From the NCBI GenBank assembly GCA_014359475.1, contig JACIZI010000011.1, positions 1 to 64,000 on the forward strand: DNA of 64,000 bases, given 5' to 3'. Positions 1-7,951 of the stretch are shown here, piece after piece. The notes under the pieces were generated by a model. It made no database searches. It saw only the letters and a list, made by a program, of their open reading frames with translations, and had not been told where the DNA came from. Origin of the DNA: Marinobacter sp. (lineage in GTDB: Bacteria > Pseudomonadota > Gammaproteobacteria > Pseudomonadales > Oleiphilaceae). Made by a program: the position numbers and the translations under genes. How positions within the stretch are numbered: the first letter of the stretch is position 1; every line of letters begins with the position of its first letter.

Positions 1-179
1 TCGTCCTTGCCCGCGCGACCGAACTCAGCCCCCGTTCGACGGCCACCACGAACCTCACTGCCGGCATGATCACCACGACCGTCAGCGTGCCGCTCGTCGA
101 TCTCGACCTCTTCGGCGTCGCCGGCATCTTCTCGGACGCCCGGATGACGGTTCGCGCCGAACACCTGATGGAGAACTGA
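1..179 (+). CDS. TadE-like pilus assembly protein, C-terminal fragment
   Basis: The frame is open from base 3 to a TGA at 177-179 and gives about 58 residues ending in MTVRAEHLMEN. The hydrophobic then short polar C-terminus, followed three bases later by a TadG-like gene, fits a TadE-type pseudopilin-like protein of a Flp/Tad pilus cluster. The 5' part lies outside the window. Codons almost all end in G or C, as in Rhodobacteraceae-type alphaproteobacteria and unlike the rest of the window. The family call rests on context and a short fragment, so it is tentative. Confidence 0.5.
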   Translation, partial: VLARATELSPRSTATTNLTAGMITTTVSVPLVDLDLFGVAGIFSDARMTVRAEHLMEN

Positions 180-182
180 GAG

Positions 183-740
183 ATGGAGCGCCGCACAATC
201 TCCGCCGCCGCCGCTCGCTTCCTTGCCCGCGAGGAGGGCGGCATCACCGCTCTCAGCCTGCAGATCTTCATGGCCGCGCTTGTCCTCGGCGGGCTCGCCG
301 TCGATTTCGGCAACGGCGTCGCCTCGAAGACCCAGCTCCAGGTCGCCGCCGACGCCGCCGCCCATGCCGCGGTCTACACGCGCGAATTGCACAGCCCCGA
401 AGAGGCGAAGACCGCCGCGCTGGAGATCGCGGCGCTCAACATGCCGAATGGAAAGTATGGCTCGGTCCTCACGGCGGCCGACATCAACTTCGGCCGCTGG
501 GACCGCGATGCGCAGCTTTTCACCGTCGATCCCGGGTCGCGCGACGCGGTGCTCGTCTCGACCAAGCGCCATGCGGCCAACGGCAACGGCGTCACCACCT
601 ACATGCTCGGCCTGATCGGTCGCAACAACTGGGACGTGACCTCCGGATCTGTCTTCGAGACCTACTATCCCACCTGCTTCCGCGAGGGGTTCCATCCATG
701 GCGCTGCGACGAAAGCATCCCCACCCCGATACCCTACTGA
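183..740 (+). CDS. TadG-like (TadE/G family) pilus protein, probably 3'-truncated
   Basis: The 185-residue product starts with a short basic stretch and the motif EEGGITALSLQIFMAALVL, a single N-terminal membrane segment. It continues with VDFGNGVASKTQLQVAADAA, typical of the Flp pilus TadE/TadG-like N-terminus. These proteins are membrane-anchored components of the Tad secretion/pilus machine. ATG 183 lies 3 bases after the stop of the preceding TadE-like frame, as expected of a tad operon. Family members are normally longer. The last ~16 residues (HPWRCDESIPTPIPY) do not look like the continuation, so the true reading is probably broken near base 690 by a junction. Composition is alphaproteobacterial and unlike everything downstream. 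Confidence 0.6.
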   Translation: MERRTISAAAARFLAREEGGITALSLQIFMAALVLGGLAVDFGNGVASKTQLQVAADAAAHAAVYTRELHSPEEAKTAALEIAALNMPNGKYGSVLTAADINFGRWDRDAQLFTVDPGSRDAVLVSTKRHAANGNGVTTYMLGLIGRNNWDVTSGSVFETYYPTCFREGFHPWRCDESIPTPIPY

Positions 741-811
741 CTGTGTTCGTGTCCGGGAGAGTGAAAAACAGAAGATAAAAATAAACAAACCAGGCCGAAT
801 AAATAAGCTTT

Positions 812-831
812 AGCAGTCTGTCGGATTTAAG
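812..831 (+). repeat. Solo end of the MITE-like repeat
   Basis: AGCAGTCTGTCGGATTTAAG differs by one base from the left end of the repeat at 12004-12086. Here it stands alone with no partner end, so it is a remnant or a break point. It lies about 70-120 bases from the foreign/native junction. Confidence 0.6.
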
Positions 832-892
832 CAGACCACCCTCTGGTCTTGTTTTTATGGCCTCAGGCGACTCTTCGTATCGTCGGTCCGGT

Positions 893-992
893 GGTATGGG
901 TGGCCCTTTCGCAGCAGCGCCATGGATGGCGCGGTGCAAGGTCGGTCCAGGGACGGACCGTGAATTGCAGCGGAGAAAGGGCCACCCATGCC
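893..992. repeat. Long palindromic intergenic element A
   Basis: An 18 bp left arm (893-910, GGTATGGGTGGCCCTTTC) pairs with 975-992 at 17 of 18 positions. The 64-base interior contains two small hairpins: GCGCCATGGATGGCGC at 917-932 and one around CGGTCCAGGGACGGACCG. The interior resembles the cores of the elements at 37992-38101 and 63091-63206, while the arms do not. Confidence 0.7.
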
Positions 993-1073
993 AACGGGCC
1001 AGCCCGCAAAACCAGCAGGCAAACAAAGGCCCCCCACCTCCGGACCAGCCCACCCAGCCCGAAGACCAGCCAT

Positions 1074-1110
1074 AAAAAAAGCCCCGGAAGACTCAATGTC
1101 TTCCGGGGCT
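1074..1110 (-). terminator. Rho-independent terminator of oadGAB
   Basis: On the minus strand a 12 bp GC-rich stem (GCCCCGGAAGAC at 1081-1092 paired with 1098-1109, loop of 5) is followed by a run of seven T (bases 1074-1080 of the plus strand). It begins 24 bases beyond the oadB stop and is a textbook terminator for the operon. Confidence 0.9.
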
Positions 1111-1133
1111 TTCAAGACTACCGGGTAAAACGA

Positions 1134-2468
1134 TCAGCCAAGCAGCTTGATCATCACACCGGCAGCGACCGCAGAGCCGATAACGCCGGCCACGTTCGGC
1201 CCCATGGCGTGCATCAGCAGGAAGTTATGCGGGTTGGCTTCCAGGCCCACCTTGTTGGAGACCCGCGCTGCCATCGGCACCGCAGATACACCGGCAGAAC
1301 CGATCAGCGGGTTGATCTGCTCCTTGGTGAGCTTGTTCATCAGCTTGGCCATCAGAACACCACAGGCGGTGCCCACACCGAAGGCGACGATGCCCAGGCC
1401 CAGGATGCCCAGCGTCTGGGCATCCAGGAACTTGTCGGCCATCAGCTTGGAGCCAACGGACAGTCCCAGGAAGATGGTGGTGATGTTGATCAGGGCGTTC
1501 TGGGCGGTATCGCTCAGACGCTCAACCACGCCACACTCGCGCATCAGGTTACCAAAACAGAACATCCCCAGCAGCGGTGCCGCATCCGGCAGGAACAGGA
1601 CCACGGCGATCAGTACCACCAGCGGGAAGGTGATCCTCTCGCGCTTGCTGACCGGGCGCAGCTGGGACATCTTGATGGCCCGCTCTTTTTCGCTGGTCAG
1701 CGCCTTCATGATCGGCGGCTGGATCATCGGCACCATTGCCATGTAGGCATAGGCCGAGACCGCGATGGCACCCAGCAGGTGCGGAGCCAGTACACTGGAC
1801 ACGTAGATGGAAGTAGGACCATCCGCACCACCGATAATACCGATGGCGGCCGCCTCCAGGATGTTAAAGTCCAGCACACCCGTCCAGTCCAGCAGCGCCG
1901 CACCCAAAACGGTACCGAAGATACCAAACTGGGCTGCGGCACCCAGCAGCATGGTTTTCGGATTGGCCAGCAGCGGACCGAAATCAGTCATGGCCCCTAC
2001 ACCCATGAAGATCACCAGCGGACCAATGGTGCTGCCGATGACCACAGAGTAGAAGTTGTACAACATGCCATGGCCATAGCCGAAGTCCTGGGCAAGGGAG
2101 TTCGCCATCACCATTTCAGAGTGGCTGGCTTCTTTCACCGCCACCTTGAAGGCTTCTTTCAGCTCAGGTGTCACTGCCTGCCCGGCCTGGTAGGCCACGT
2201 CCAGTGGCGCTGCCAGAGCTGCGAGAATCTCCGCATTGCCACCTTGCAGAGCGAAATGGATGGCATTTTCCGCCGCAGTCAGGGCAAGCCCTGCCTCCGG
2301 AATATTCGCCAGGATGCCGCCGAACCCTATGGGGACCAGCAGCAGCGGCTCGAAACCCTTGCGGATCGCAAGGAACAGAAGAAGCAGGCCAACGGCGATC
2401 ATAATCACCTGGCCAAGTTCTATATTGAACAGGCCACTACCTGTCCAGAGTGTCATCAATTTATCCAT
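1134..2468 (-). CDS. oadB: Oxaloacetate decarboxylase beta subunit (Na+ pump)
   Basis: OadB is the integral membrane subunit that decarboxylates carboxybiotin and couples this to Na+ export across the inner membrane. The 444-residue product is strongly hydrophobic with many membrane segments. It carries the family signature GGADGPTS (residues 213-220) in the central re-entrant region, and ends with the conserved [11 protein letters not shown] tail. The region around residues 60-130 looks like an insertion relative to shorter OadB proteins. It is the last gene of oadGAB, 13 bases after oadA, and a strong terminator follows. The related methylmalonyl-CoA decarboxylase beta subunit is the main alternative, but the neighbours settle it. 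Confidence 0.93.
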   Translation of the reverse strand: MDKLMTLWTGSGLFNIELGQVIMIAVGLLLLFLAIRKGFEPLLLVPIGFGGILANIPEAGLALTAAENAIHFALQGGNAEILAALAAPLDVAYQAGQAVTPELKEAFKVAVKEASHSEMVMANSLAQDFGYGHGMLYNFYSVVIGSTIGPLVIFMGVGAMTDFGPLLANPKTMLLGAAAQFGIFGTVLGAALLDWTGVLDFNILEAAAIGIIGGADGPTSIYVSSVLAPHLLGAIAVSAYAYMAMVPMIQPPIMKALTSEKERAIKMSQLRPVSKRERITFPLVVLIAVVLFLPDAAPLLGMFCFGNLMRECGVVERLSDTAQNALINITTIFLGLSVGSKLMADKFLDAQTLGILGLGIVAFGVGTACGVLMAKLMNKLTKEQINPLIGSAGVSAVPMAARVSNKVGLEANPHNFLLMHAMGPNVAGVIGSAVAAGVMIKLLG

Positions 2469-2481
2469 TGAATGCTGGCCC

Positions 2482-4275
2482 TTATGCGATTGTCAGCATT
2501 TCATCATCAGGAGAGACGGCATCACCGACCTTGATGAAGACTTCACCGATAGTACCGGCCTTGGGGGCGCGCACCTCGGTTTCCATTTTCATGGCCTCGA
2601 GGATAATCAGCACGTCGCCTTCCTCGACGGCATCTCCCGGTGACACATGCACCTTGAAGATATTGCCGCCCAGAGGCGCCACCAGAGGCTCGCCTTCACC
2701 GGCTGCCGGTGCAGGCGCTGAGCCGCCGGAGGCAGCAGGTGCAGATGCTGCACCGCCCTCACCCTGAATCTGGGTGATTTCACCACCTTCGGATACTGCC
2801 ACCACGAATTTCTTGCCGTTAACATCAACGGTGTAAGTCTCGGGGCCGTCAGCCTTGGTGGCCGGAGCAGCGCTTTCTGCTGTCGGTACCGGCTCGAACG
2901 CATCCGGGTTGTTGCGGTTCTCCAGAAACTTGAGACCGATCTGCGGGAACAGGGCGTAGGTCAGCACGTCATCGACGGTGTTTTCCGCAAGTTTGATGCC
3001 CTTTTCATCCGCCAGCTTTTTCAGTTCCTCGGTCAGCTTGTCCATTTCCGGTTCAAGCTTATCCGCCGGGCGACAGGTCATCACTTCCTTGCCATCCAGA
3101 ACACGCTCCTGCAGCTCTTTGTTCATCGGTGCTGGCGCAGCGCCATACTCACCTTTGAGAATTGCGGAAGTTTCCTTGGAGATGGATTTGTAACGCTCGC
3201 CGGTCAGAACGTTCAGCACCGCCTGGGTACCCACGATCTGGGAGGTCGGCGTGACCAGAGGAATGAAGCCCAGGTCTTCGCGAACCTTGGGTATTTCTTC
3301 CAGAACCTGGTCAAACTTGTCGCTGGCGTTCTGCTCACGCAGCTGATTTTCCATGTTGGTCAGCATGCCGCCCGGTACCTGGGCGATCAGGATACGGGAA
3401 TCAGTGCCACGCAGGCTGCCTTCAAACTTCGCATACTTCTTGCGCACTTCACGGAAGTAACTGGCAATCTCCTCGAGCAGCTTCAGATCCAGGCCAGTAT
3501 CCCGGTTCGTACCTTCAAGAATGGCAACTATGGCTTCGGTGGGCGAGTGACCGTAGGTCATGCTCATCGACGAAATCGCGGTATCCACGTTATCGATGCC
3601 GGCTTCAGCCGCCTTGATGGCGGTTGCCGTCGACATGCCGGTCGTCGCGTGGCACTGCATGTGAATCGGAATATCCAGTTCTTTCTTCAGGCGGCTGACC
3701 AGGTCATAGGCCACGTAGGGCTTGAGAATGCCCGCCATATCCTTGATCGCGAGGGAGTCCGCGCCCATGTCGGCCACTTCCTTCGCCAGCTCTACCCACA
3801 TCTCGATGGTGTGGACCGGGCTGGTGGTGTAGGCGATGGTGCCCTGGGCATGCTTGCCGGTCTTGCGCACGGCCTTGATGGCACGGTCCAGGTTGCGCGG
3901 GTCGTTCATCGCATCGAAAATACGGAATACGTCCACGCCGTTCTCGGCGGCACGCTCACAGAAACGGTCGACCACATCATCCGCGTAGTGACGGTAACCC
4001 AGCAAGTTCTGGCCACGCAGCAGCATTTGTTGCGGGGTGTTGGGCATGGCTTTCTTGAGCTCGCGGATGCGCTCCCAGGGATCTTCGCCCAGGTAGCGGA
4101 TGCAGGCATCAAAGGTGGCACCACCCCAGGATTCCAGGGACCAGAAACCGACTTTGTCGAGTTTCTCGGCAATGGGCAGCATGTCATCCAGCCGCATCCG
4201 GGTGGCAAGCAGGGACTGGTGCGCATCACGCAGGATAACGTCCGTAATCCCCAACGGTTTCTTTGTGTCAGTCAT
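2482..4275 (-). CDS. oadA: Oxaloacetate decarboxylase alpha subunit (biotin-dependent)
   Basis: OadA transfers the carboxyl group of oxaloacetate to biotin at the cytoplasmic face of the complex. The 597-residue protein has an N-terminal HMGL-like carboxyltransferase domain (starts [19 protein letters not shown]), a conserved middle domain, an Ala/Pro-rich linker (about residues 470-525) and a C-terminal biotinyl domain. Its EAMKMETEV motif places the biotinylated lysine at residue 563. The start ATG is followed by [12 protein letters not shown], which sits right at the domain. It lies between oadG (44 bases upstream) and oadB, so the whole pump is one operon. The domain order equals that of pyruvate carboxylase subunit B; the presence of oadB and oadG supports the decarboxylase. 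Confidence 0.94.
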   Translation of the reverse strand: MTDTKKPLGITDVILRDAHQSLLATRMRLDDMLPIAEKLDKVGFWSLESWGGATFDACIRYLGEDPWERIRELKKAMPNTPQQMLLRGQNLLGYRHYADDVVDRFCERAAENGVDVFRIFDAMNDPRNLDRAIKAVRKTGKHAQGTIAYTTSPVHTIEMWVELAKEVADMGADSLAIKDMAGILKPYVAYDLVSRLKKELDIPIHMQCHATTGMSTATAIKAAEAGIDNVDTAISSMSMTYGHSPTEAIVAILEGTNRDTGLDLKLLEEIASYFREVRKKYAKFEGSLRGTDSRILIAQVPGGMLTNMENQLREQNASDKFDQVLEEIPKVREDLGFIPLVTPTSQIVGTQAVLNVLTGERYKSISKETSAILKGEYGAAPAPMNKELQERVLDGKEVMTCRPADKLEPEMDKLTEELKKLADEKGIKLAENTVDDVLTYALFPQIGLKFLENRNNPDAFEPVPTAESAAPATKADGPETYTVDVNGKKFVVAVSEGGEITQIQGEGGAASAPAASGGSAPAPAAGEGEPLVAPLGGNIFKVHVSPGDAVEEGDVLIILEAMKMETEVRAPKAGTIGEVFIKVGDAVSPDDEMLTIA

Positions 4276-4319
4276 CGTGTGTCAGCCTTCTGTTTAAAGG
4301 TTCTAATTCGTCAACCAGG

Positions 4320-4571
4320 TCACTTCTTGTGGCGCGCCCGGTATTGTGCAATGGCCTTTCTGATCGCTTCGGCAGTGTCAGGGTCTGCTGACGCAGGCGC
4401 CGAGGGCTTTGCACGAGGTGTGCGGGCCGGGGTGGCCGGCTCTGGTGCTGTGAACCGGTTGATGATTCTGGACATGAACGTGGTCGCGAAAACCAGAATA
4501 ATCAGGAATACGAACACGAATCCCATACCGGCAATCATCAAGTCGACGGCTTGTGACATCAGGTCACTCAT
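4320..4571 (-). CDS. oadG: Oxaloacetate decarboxylase gamma subunit
   Basis: OadG is a small membrane-anchored subunit that bridges the alpha and beta subunits. The 83-residue product has one membrane segment (about residues 11-33, MIAGMGFVFVFLIILVFATT). A Pro/Ala-rich linker and a basic tail ending QYRARHKK follow. OadG proteins are short and poorly conserved, so the call rests on topology, size and position as first gene of oadGAB. About 200 bases without a gene precede it (4572-4774) and should hold the operon promoter; I did not find a convincing -35/-10 pair there. Confidence 0.85.
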   Translation of the reverse strand: MSDLMSQAVDLMIAGMGFVFVFLIILVFATTFMSRIINRFTAPEPATPARTPRAKPSAPASADPDTAEAIRKAIAQYRARHKK

Positions 4572-4774
4572 ATGTGTAGCTACCTGTTTTGCTCAAGTTG
4601 TTTGATTTACCCCGCATGGTCATCACTCGGAATAATTCCCATTCGGGAGGCAAAATCCTGCGTAATTTACCGTTTTCGGATCCCGGTAGCAACCGGAGAG
4701 GGAAACTCCATAAGGGCTTTCCGAGCCATGCGGCCCATCATGACACGCAACTATGATGCCCTATCGGGGTACGC

Positions 4775-6148
4775 TCAGGCCCAACGCACCGGCATTCTCC
4801 GGCCCTTGATTTTGCCGTGGGCAAGCTGTGCCAGCGCCTTGTCTGCGTATTCTGTGCTCACCGCCACAAAAGCCTGATGATCCGCCAGATCAATCTTGCC
4901 TACCGCTGTGCCCGGGATACCGGCATCTCCTGTGAGTGCGCCGAGAATATCGCCGGCACGCACCTTGTCCTTGCGCCCTCCGGCAATACATAAAGTACGA
5001 AAGGCCGGTGCCGCAGGCCGCAACTGTTCCGCCAGAAGACTGGCCGTGTCGCCCCATTCCGCCTTCATGGCCCTGGCCTGCTCCAGTCGGTTAATCTTGT
5101 GCGCCCTGGCCGGGGTACACAGGGTCACCGCCCTGCCCTTTTCGCCCGCCCGCCCGGTCCGCCCGACACGGTGGGTATGTACTTCCGGATCCCGGGCCGG
5201 TTCCGCATTGATCACCAGTTCAAGAGCACGGATGTCCAGGCCGCGGGCAGCAACATCGGTCGCCACAAGAACGGGGCAACTGCGATTGGCAAAACGTACC
5301 AGGACGCTATCGCGGTCCCTCTGCTCAAGGTCTCCGTGTAACGCCAGAGCTGCGAAACCTTCCTCATTTAGACTTTCCGCGATCTCATCACACTGCTTAC
5401 GGGTACCGCAGAATACAATGCAGGACTCCGGCTGATAGCGGGACAGGAGCCCTTTCAGGGCAGCAAGCTCCTGCCCCGGCTGAATCTCGTAGAAATGCTC
5501 CTCAATATCCGGTCCCGCTTCTTCGGCTTCCGCACGGATATCCACCGGTTCTTTCTGGAAACGTTTGCTGAGCGTGCGAATGCCTGCAGGCCAGGTCGCT
5601 GAAAACAACAGGGTCTGGTGCCTGGCTGGCAGATGTTCCAGAATCGACTCCACCACTTCCTGGAACCCCATATCCAGCATCCGGTCTGCCTCATCCAACA
5701 CCACAGTTGAACAGTGGTCCAGATTCAGGGTTCCCTTGCGCAGATGGTCATCAATGCGCCCTGGCGTTCCTGCGATAAGGTGCGCCCCATGACTGAGGGA
5801 GCCAATCTGGGGGCCAATGGGTACGCCGCCACAGAGCGTCAGCACCTTGATGTTGGCCTGGGCCCGGGCCAGCTCCCGCAAGGAACGGGTCACCTGATCC
5901 GCCAGCTCCCGGGTGGGACACAACACCAGTCCCTGGGGTGCAAAGAGGCGCGGTTTCAGTCGTTCCACCAGGGGAATACCGAAAGCGGCGGTCTTGCCAC
6001 TGCCTGTCTGGGCCATGGCGATGACATCACGCCCTGCCAACGTATCCGGCAATGCCAGGGACTGGATAGCGGTGGGCGTGTGAAAACCAAGTTGCTGCAG
6101 ATTGGACAGCATGGCCCCGGACAGGCCCAGCTCTTTGAATAAAGACAT
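4775..6148 (-). CDS. dbpA: DEAD-box RNA helicase DbpA
   Basis: DbpA is an ATP-dependent RNA helicase that remodels 23S rRNA near helix 92 during 50S assembly. All helicase motifs are visible: AQTGSGKT (46-53), PTREL, TPGR, DEAD (152-155), SAT followed by W (183-186) and HRVGRTGR (326-333). The C-terminal ~70 residues (LCIAGGRKDKVRAGDILGAL onward) match the DbpA-type RNA-binding domain, which distinguishes it from RhlE/RhlB. At 457 residues it has the family length. It is divergent from the DUF2058 gene, with about 108 bases between start codons. Confidence 0.92.
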   Translation of the reverse strand: MSLFKELGLSGAMLSNLQQLGFHTPTAIQSLALPDTLAGRDVIAMAQTGSGKTAAFGIPLVERLKPRLFAPQGLVLCPTRELADQVTRSLRELARAQANIKVLTLCGGVPIGPQIGSLSHGAHLIAGTPGRIDDHLRKGTLNLDHCSTVVLDEADRMLDMGFQEVVESILEHLPARHQTLLFSATWPAGIRTLSKRFQKEPVDIRAEAEEAGPDIEEHFYEIQPGQELAALKGLLSRYQPESCIVFCGTRKQCDEIAESLNEEGFAALALHGDLEQRDRDSVLVRFANRSCPVLVATDVAARGLDIRALELVINAEPARDPEVHTHRVGRTGRAGEKGRAVTLCTPARAHKINRLEQARAMKAEWGDTASLLAEQLRPAAPAFRTLCIAGGRKDKVRAGDILGALTGDAGIPGTAVGKIDLADHQAFVAVSTEYADKALAQLAHGKIKGRRMPVRWA

Positions 6149-6181
6149 ATTGAAGGAATTCCCGAAACTGAAAGGCGCAGG

Positions 6182-6210
6182 TTATGAAGGTGCTTTTGAG
6201 GGCGTATACT
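6182..6210 (+). promoter_or_regulatory. Candidate sigma-70 promoter for the DUF2058 gene
   Basis: TTATGA (6182-6187) and TATACT (6205-6210) are separated by 17 bases. The -10 box is close to consensus and the -35 box is weak. It lies about 45 bases ahead of the ATG at 6257 and inside the divergent dbpA spacer. Confidence 0.4.
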
Positions 6211-6256
6211 GCACGGCATCATAACAGACATCACTATTAATTGGTTGGAGTACACA

Positions 6257-6793
6257 ATGGCATCGCTTCAGGATCAGTTACTGAAAGCCGGTCTGGCCGA
6301 CGAAAAGAAAGCCAAGGCCATCCGCAATGAGAAACGCAAACAGCGCAAGCAACAGCCTAAAGGGGTGGTTCAGGAGAGTGAGGCGGAAATCCGTGCCCGC
6401 AAGGCCCGGGAAGAAAAGGCGGCCCGGGATCGGGAGCTGAACCGTCAGCGTCAGGCTGAGGCGGAGCGAAAAGCCATTGCCGCGCAGATTCGGCAACTGG
6501 TGGAAACCAACCGCCTGGATCTCAGACGGGGCGACACCGATTACCAGTTTGTGCATGACCGCAAGATCAAGAAAATCACCGTGGAAGAACCGATGGTCGA
6601 TCAGCTGTCACGGGGGCGCCTGGCTGTGGTTTATCTGGATGACCGCTATGAGCTGGTGGCCGAGGCTGTGGCACGCAAGATCATGGAGCGGGATAAGACT
6701 GCGGTAATCGTGCTGCATGATCGCACGTCCGATGATACCGGGGAGGATGATCCTTATGCGGGGTACGAGATTCCGGATGATTTGATGTGGTAG
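6257..6793 (+). CDS. DUF2058 (YaiL-like) family protein
   Basis: The 178-residue product begins MASLQDQLLKAGLADEKKAK, followed by a long highly charged K/R/E helix (about 20-85). A compact C-terminal domain has VEEPMVDQLSRGRLAVVYLD and ends in an acidic tail, as in YaiL-like DUF2058 proteins. The family has been called nucleoprotein/polynucleotide-associated, but its function is unknown. A longer frame from a TTG at 6245 exists. I prefer ATG 6257 because TTGGAG (6245-6250) then serves as ribosome binding site with 6 bases spacing. Single gene, divergent from dbpA, followed by its own terminator. Confidence 0.85.
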   Translation: MASLQDQLLKAGLADEKKAKAIRNEKRKQRKQQPKGVVQESEAEIRARKAREEKAARDRELNRQRQAEAERKAIAAQIRQLVETNRLDLRRGDTDYQFVHDRKIKKITVEEPMVDQLSRGRLAVVYLDDRYELVAEAVARKIMERDKTAVIVLHDRTSDDTGEDDPYAGYEIPDDLMW

Positions 6794-6797
6794 CAAT

Positions 6798-6827
6798 AAA
6801 GACCCCGCACAAGGCGGGGTCTTTTAT
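6798..6827 (+). terminator. Terminator after the DUF2058 gene
   Basis: GACCCCGC (6801-6808) pairs with GCGGGGTC (6814-6821) across a 5-base loop, with flanking A/T pairs and a TTTTATTT tail. It starts a few bases after the stop codon. Confidence 0.88.
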
Positions 6828-6833
6828 TTGATA

Positions 6834-6960
6834 TGGCGCGGCTGGGAGGATTATTCGGGCCTGCGGCCCTCACCCCTTCGGGGCCGTCGTCGCTTCGCTC
6901 CGACGTTCCTCAACCCACTTCGTGGGTTTCGGTCGAACCTCTTTCGGTTCAAATCCCGTC
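6834..6960 (-). repeat. Hairpin-rich module on a tRNA-Arg 3' end copy (T1)
   Basis: Bases 6834-6852 duplicate the last 19 bases of the tRNA-Arg gene (same as 7014-7032), including the CCA complement. At exactly the T-loop the identity stops and an 81-base module (6853-6933) follows. It is made of consecutive hairpins: GGGCC/GGCCC, CCCC/GGGG, CGTCG/CGACG and AACCCAC/GTGGGTT, mostly with TTC-type loops. After the module the tRNA-like word CGAACCT resumes, then a further GAACC/GGTTC hairpin. A sister copy of the module is at 7134-7216. Confidence 0.7.
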
Positions 6961-7013
6961 TGACTCAGGAGTATATTAGTAGCGACGGGTTCACGAAAGA
7001 CTGTTCTATAAAA

Positions 7014-7090
7014 TGGCGCGGCTGGGAGGATTCGAACCTCCGACCGCCTGGTTCGTAGCCAGGTACTCTATCCAGCTGAGCTACAGCCGC
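7014..7090 (-). tRNA. tRNA-Arg (anticodon ACG)
   Basis: On the minus strand a complete cloverleaf is visible. The acceptor stem is GCGGCTG/CAGCCGC, with D-arm GCTC...GAGT and anticodon stem CCTGG/CCAGG. The loop CTACGAA gives anticodon ACG, the variable loop carries GTC, and the T-arm is GGAGG/CCTCC with loop TTCGAAT. The discriminator is G and the CCA end is encoded. It lies downstream of tRNA-Ser and csrA, the conserved gammaproteobacterial order. Confidence 0.96.
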
Positions 7091-7123
7091 GCATCGAAAC
7101 TTTTATTTCACATCTAATCCTCA

Positions 7124-7289
7124 TGGGAGGATTATTCGGGCCTGAGGCCCTCACCCCCTTCGGGGGCCGTCGTCGCTTAGCTCCGACGTTCCTCAGCACA
7201 CTTCGTGTGCTTCGGTCGAACCTCCGACCGCCTGGTTCGTAGCCAGGTACTCTATCCAGCCGGCCGGCGCTCCGGGGAGCTACAGCCGC
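7124..7289 (-). pseudogene. tRNA-Arg pseudogene with T-loop and D-loop insertions (T2)
   Basis: The anticodon arm, variable loop and 5' acceptor are identical to the intact tRNA-Arg at 7014-7090. The T-loop is split by an 83-base hairpin module (7134-7216) inserted between GGATT and CGAACC. Two bases of the D-arm are replaced by a 17-base GC-rich insert (7261-7277). The 3' acceptor strand and CCA are missing. It cannot fold as a normal tRNA unless the inserts are removed. Confidence 0.8.
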
Positions 7290-7336
7290 GCATCTTTAAC
7301 TCATTGTCCGTGTGCCAGACGGACGGTTGTCGGAAA

Positions 7337-7429
<93 letters not shown>

Positions 7430-7513
7430 GTGACAACGGCGCGTATACTACCATAAAATTTCTGTTTTCATAGGGTTGACACGGGAATTTTGCAGCGGTT
7501 TCCGGCACGCCAT

Positions 7514-7549
7514 AAAAAAAGCCGCCCAAGGAATACCCGAACGGCTTTT
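7514..7549 (-). terminator. Terminator after csrA
   Basis: On the minus strand AAAAGCCG (7542-7549) pairs with CGGCTTTT (7517-7524) and is followed by a T-run (A7514-7520 on plus). The loop is long (17 bases) but contains a smaller CGGG/CCCA-type pairing. It lies 20 bases past the csrA stop. Confidence 0.75.
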
Positions 7550-7568
7550 CTGTTCTGATGCTCAAGCC

Positions 7569-7766
7569 TTAACTGTTGCCAGGCTCGGGTTCCTCAGAGC
7601 CTTTTTCGCTCTGAATCCGCTGGTAGATTTCTTCCCGATGCACGGCGACTTCTTTCGGGGCATTAACACCGATGCGAACCTGGTTCCCCTTTACTCCAAG
7701 GACGGTTACGGTAATGTCATCACCGACCATCAGAGTTTCGCCAACGCGGCGAGTCAATATCAACAT
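7569..7766 (-). CDS. csrA: Carbon storage regulator CsrA/RsmA
   Basis: CsrA is a dimeric RNA-binding protein that controls translation and stability of mRNAs through GGA motifs. The 65-residue product begins [17 protein letters not shown] and contains the RNA-contact segments LTRR and VHREEIY. The length is normal, and only the acidic C-terminal tail ([13 protein letters not shown]) varies. It sits between lysC and tRNA-Ser, the classical alaS-csrA-serV-argV neighbourhood. No sRNA antagonist was seen in this window. Confidence 0.97.
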   Translation of the reverse strand: MLILTRRVGETLMVGDDITVTVLGVKGNQVRIGVNAPKEVAVHREEIYQRIQSEKGSEEPEPGNS

Positions 7767-7951
7767 GTCCTTTACTCCCTTATTCAGAGCTACCTGTTCC
7801 GAAAATTACGCTAAATCGTTATATCTTTGTAATATGGTGCCAGTTTATTTTAAAAGCCAGACAACCCCATATACGTGATTGTCCCGTTCCGGATTCATTC
7901 CGGCACCATTCGTACTGAGACCTGTACGGAACGACCTGAGTTCCACATTAA

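Larger units (their letters stand above)
741..1073. other. Intergenic stretch with junction and repeats, no gene seen
   Basis: No convincing gene is present. The stretch begins with an AT-rich segment (about 745-815) immediately after the GC-rich Tad fragment. It then carries a single repeat end (812-831), a long imperfect palindrome (893-992) and C-rich sequence leading to the oadB terminator. Open frames here on both strands are shadows that continue antisense into oadB. Confidence 0.6.

Noticed and set aside
849-2471. 540-codon open frame on the plus strand
   Set aside because: It runs antisense to oadB and has Gln/His/Arg-rich low-similarity sequence, typical of the shadow frame of a GC-rich gene.
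6834-7290. Possible CRISPR array or second functional tRNA-Arg
   Set aside because: Only two module copies, no regular spacers and no cas genes; the T2 tRNA copy lacks a 3' acceptor and has two loop insertions.
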